From: Anaeramoeba ignava
Taxonomy: Eukaryota > Metamonada > Anaeramoebidae
NCBI GenBank assembly: GCA_028826165.1
Contig: JAPDFW010000114.1
Span: 248,001 to 312,000, forward strand
Length of the DNA stretch: 64,000 bases
Direction: 5' to 3'
Shown: piece by piece, positions 60,402 to 64,000 of the stretch
Layout of the letters: the number at the start of each line of letters is the position of its first letter
How positions within the stretch are numbered: position 1 is the first letter of the stretch
Made by a program: the position numbers and the translations under genes
Notes under the pieces: model-generated
The model's database searches: none
What the model was told of the DNA's origin: nothing
Seen by the model: only the letters and a program-made list of their open reading frames with translations

Positions 60402-61777
60402 TTAGAGATCATCTTTAGCAACTGGACCAGTTGGTTTTCCTTTTAATGTAGTTTTTCCGTTAACTGGTTCACTTGCTTTTCTTGAAGATTGAGGACCAGA
60501 TTTTGGTTGTTTTCCTTGTCCAACTTGTTCAACAATTTTCAAAACATCATCTGTTTTCAAGTCTTCATAAAATTGACCATCAATAACAATAACTGGTGCA
60601 TTTGCACATGCTCCTTGACATTCAACTTCAGATAATTGAAACTTTCCATCTGTTGTTGTGTTTCCGCAATCAATTCCAAGTTTATCTTCAAGTGTTCTTA
60701 AAATATCATTTCCTCCTCTTAACATACAAGGAGTGCAAGTACAAACTTCAATATGATGTTTTCCAATAGGTTTTCTTTTAAAATTAAAATTCATTTATAA
60801 AATTAATATTAAAATTAAAATTAATATTAAAATTAAAATTAAAATTAAAATTAAAATTCATTTATAAAATTAAAATTAATATTAATATTAAAATTAAAAT
60901 TAATATTAAAATTCATTTATAAAATTAAAATTAAAATATTAAAATTAAAATTAAAATTAATATTAAAATTAATATTAAAATTAAAATTAAAATTAAAATT
61001 AAAATTAAAATTAAAATTAAAATTAAAATTAAAATTAAAATTAAAATATTAAAATCAAAATTAAAATTAAAATTCATTTATAAAATTAATATTAAAATTA
61101 AAATTAAAATTAAAATTAAAATTAAAATTAAAATTAAAATCAAAATTAAAATTAAAATTAAAATTCATTTATAAAATTAATATTAAAATTAAAATTAAAA
61201 TTAAAATTAAAATTAAAATTAAAATTAGAATTAAAATTAAAATTAAAATTAAAATTAAAATTAAAATTAAAATTAAAATTAAAATTAAAATTAAAATTAT
61301 AATTATAATTAAAATTATAATTATAATTATAATTAAAATTATAATTATAATTAAAATTAAAATTAAAATTAAAATTAATATTAAAATTCATTTATAAAAT
61401 TAATATTAAAATTAAAATTAATATTAAAATTAAAATTAATATTAAAATTAAAATTAAAATTTTAAATCATGCAAACTTGTTAAACATTGTATAAAAAGTT
61501 GCAACTTCATAAACTTGAGTTGGAGGACAACAAACAATATTTGAAACTTTATTCATTGCAGCCTAAAAAAAAAGTATTTAAAAATGAAAAATAAAAAATG
61601 AAAGAAAATAAAATAACTTACACGACTAACCCAACCCTCTTGTTCTTGAACAAGATGAAGTAAAGGAATAATTGCTGATGACTTTTTATCTGTTGGATAT
61701 TTTCTTAAAATTTCGTCAATTTTCTTGTAATTTGTTTGAGTAAAATCAAATTTGGTTTGTTCTTCATTTTTTTCAAA
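60402..61777 (-). CDS. NDUFV2: NADH dehydrogenase (ubiquinone) 24-kDa subunit, 2Fe-2S, 5' end not in window
   Basis: Three exons are visible: 61777-61622, 61562-61477 and 60774-60402. They encode 204 residues up to TAA. The order matches NDUFV2/Nuo[56 protein letters not shown], then [16 protein letters not shown]. The four 2Fe-2S ligands are present as C-x4-C (CTCTPC) and C-x3-C (CQGAC). The C-terminus has [11 protein letters not shown] like the GPRSGR...EP end of the mitochondrial protein. It passes electrons from FMN in complex I, or works in a reduced hydrogenosome-type NADH module. The targeting peptide and start codon are not found in 61778-64000 and must lie beyond, across an intron longer than 2.2 kb. 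Confidence 0.9.
60785..61465. repeat. AAAATT hexamer satellite in NDUFV2 intron
   Basis: The 702-bp intron (60775-61476) is filled by AAAATT units with interspersed AATATT, ATAATT and TTCATTTATAAAATT blocks. Confidence 0.9.
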
Positions 61778-61799
61778 CTTAAAAAAGAAATTAACAAAA

Positions 61800-64000
61800 A
61801 GAAATTTTAATTTTTGAATTTGAATTTGATTTTGAATTTGAATTTAATTTTGAATTTGAATTTGATTTAAATTTTGATTTTCATTTTGATTTTGATTTTG
61901 ATTTTGATTTTAATTTTGATATTGATATTAATTTTGATATTGATTTTGATTTTGGTTTTAATTTTAAATTTGAATTTGATATTGAATTTGATATTGAATT
62001 TGAATTTGGTATTGATATTAAATTTAAATTTGAATTTGAATTTGAATTTGAATTTGAATTTGAATTTGAATTTGAATTTGAATTTGAATTTGAATTTGAA
62101 TTTGAATTTGAATTTGAATTTGAATTTGATTTTAAATTTGATATTGAATTTGAATTTGATTTTGATTTTAATTTTAATTTTGATTTTAATATTGAATTTG
62201 ATTTTGATTTTGATTTTGATTTTAAATTTGATTTTAATTTTATTTAAATTTTGATTTTAAATTTGAATTTGATTTTAATTTAAAATTTCATTTTGAATTT
62301 AATTTTAATTTTGGTTTTGATTTTGATTTATATTTTGATTTTGATTTTGATTTTGAATTTGATATTGAATTTGATATTGATATTGATATTGATATTGATA
62401 TTGATATTGATATTGATATTGATATTGATATTGATATTGATATTGATATTGAATTTGATTTTGATTTTAATTTTAATTTTGATTTTGATTTTGATTTTGA
62501 TTTTAATTTTGATTTTGATTTTGATTTTAATTTTGATTTTGATTTTGATTTTGATATTGAATTTGATTTTAATTTTAATTTTAATTTTAATATTGAATTT
62601 GATTTTGATTTTGATTTTGATTTTGATTTTGATTTTGATTTTGATTTTGATTTTGATTTTAATTTTGATTTTAAATTTGATATTGATATTGATTTTGATT
62701 TTGATTTTGATTTTGATTTTGATTTTAATATTGAATTTGATATTGATTTTTATTTTAATTTTGAATTTGAATTTGAATTTGAATTTGATATTGAATTTGA
62801 TATTGATTTTGAATTTGAATTTAATTTTGATTTTAATTTTGAATTTGAATTTGAATTTGAATTTGAATTTGAATTTGAATTTAAATTTGAATTTGATTTT
62901 GATTTTGATTTTGATATTGATTTTGATATTGAATTTGAATTTAATTTTGAATTTGAATTTGAATTTGGTATTGATATTGATATTGATATTGATATTGATA
63001 TTAATTTTGATATTGATATTGAATTTAAATTTGAATTTTAATTTGATTTTGATTTATATTTTGATTTTGAATTTGAATTTGATATTGAATTTGAATTTGA
63101 TTTTGATATTGATATTGATATTGATATTGATATTGATATTGATATTGATATTGATATTGATATTGATATTGATATTGATATTGATTTTGATTTTGATTTT
63201 GATTTTGATTTTGATTTTAAATTTGATTTTGATTTTGATTTATATTTTGATTTTGATTTTAATTTAAAATTTCATTTTGAATTTGAATTTGAATTTGAAT
63301 TTGATTTTAAATTTGATATTGAATTTGATTTTGATTTTAATTTTGAATTTGAATTTGATATTGAATTTGAATTTAAATTTAAATTTGAATTTAATTTTGA
63401 TATTAATTTTGAATTTGATTTTGATTTTGATTTTAAATTTGATATTGAATTTGATTTTAATTTTAAATTTGATTTTAATTTTGAATTTAATTTTGAATTT
63501 GATTTTGATTTTAAATTTTGATTTTGAATTTGATATTGAATTTGATATTGAATTTGAATTTGGTATTGATTTTGATTTTAATTTTAATTTTGATATTGAT
63601 TTTGATTTTGAATTTGATTTTGATTTTGATTTTGAATTTGAATTTGAATTTGAATTTGAATTTGAATTTGAATTTGAATTTGAATTTGAATTTGAATTTG
63701 AATTTGAATTTTAATTTTGAATTTGAATTTGATTTTAAATTTGAATTTGAATTTGAATTTGAATTTGATTTTAAATTTGATATTGAATTTGATTTTAATT
63801 TTAAATTTGATATTGAATTTGATTTTAATTTTAAATTTGATTTTGATTTTGAATTTGATTTTAATTTAAAATTTCATTTTGAATTTAATTTTAATTTTGG
63901 TTTTGATTTTGATTTATAATTTGATTTTAAATTTGATATTGAATTTGATTTTGATTTTGATTTTTGTTTTGATTTTAATTTTGATTTTGATTTTGATTTT
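61800..64000. repeat. GAATTT/GATTTT/GATATT hexamer satellite to the window end
   Basis: About 2.2 kb of strict six-base periodicity. There are runs of pure GAATTT (62030-62120, 63630-63710), GATATT (62370-62450, 63105-63180) and GATTTT (62600-62660). G is confined to the plus strand. It lies upstream of the first visible NDUFV2 exon and is probably inside an intron of that gene. Long frames of Leu-Ile-Asn or Glu-Phe are artefacts. Confidence 0.9.

Noticed and set aside
61874-63919. Plus-strand frames of Leu-Ile-Asn and Glu-Phe repeats
   Set aside because: Pure hexamer satellite; the residue pattern follows the DNA period and changes with frame.

Overview
The window is nuclear DNA of a very AT-rich microbial eukaryote using the standard code. 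The genes carry spliceosomal GT-AG introns and Asn/Gln/Glu/Lys-rich low-complexity tracts. The gaps and introns are largely filled with simple AT repeats. The gene content (retinoblastoma protein, cyclin T/K, MED20, PRP38B, spatacsin, an RNF213-like giant AAA+ protein, RCC1-BTB, BTB-TLDc and LRR/U-box proteins) suggests a free-living amoeboid protist. An Anaeramoeba-like lineage is my best guess with low confidence; a dictyostelid-like genome is an alternative.

Layout: a 5'-truncated LRR/U-box protein (2-1003); a three-exon MRH/mannose-6-phosphate-receptor-like type I membrane protein (1339-3796); a five-exon cyclin T/K on the minus strand (5201-6748); a 13.7-kb RNF213-like gene (6921-20595); PRP38B (20670-23079); Rb (minus, 23329-26346); a tRNA (26448-26518); MED20 (minus, 26569-27571); spatacsin (27684-35626); a seven-bladed FG-GAP/FN3 receptor-like protein (35748-38689); a 12-bp minisatellite (38690-40240); a nine-copy minus-strand tRNA array (40264-44571) with a CCCH zinc-finger gene inside it; a BTB-rich region with a pseudogene fragment, a damaged BTB-TLDc gene and an intact RCC1-BTB gene (44683-50595); a long-chain acyl-CoA synthetase (50716-53061); 1.2 kb of satellite; a tail-anchored NYGNQP-repeat protein (55035-55763); two tandem TMEM144-type transporters (56016-59966); and the 3' exons of the complex I 24-kDa subunit (60402-61777), followed by satellite to the window end.

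Most genes are unrelated housekeeping or signalling genes. Loose themes are transcription and splicing control (cyclin T/K, MED20, Rb, PRP38B), endolysosomal traffic (MRH receptor, spatacsin, FG-GAP receptor with a dileucine signal) and ubiquitin (U-box, RNF213-like).

Two things stand out. First, nine clustered tRNA genes share nearly the same acceptor, D and T arms but carry different anticodon arms (Gln, Asp, Met, Trp and unclear ones). Second, ten reading-frame breaks in three conserved genes are all in the same +1 direction. This means either a systematic one-base-insertion artefact or unusually frequent +1 frameshifting. An eleventh break, in the FG-GAP gene, is a net -1 or +2.
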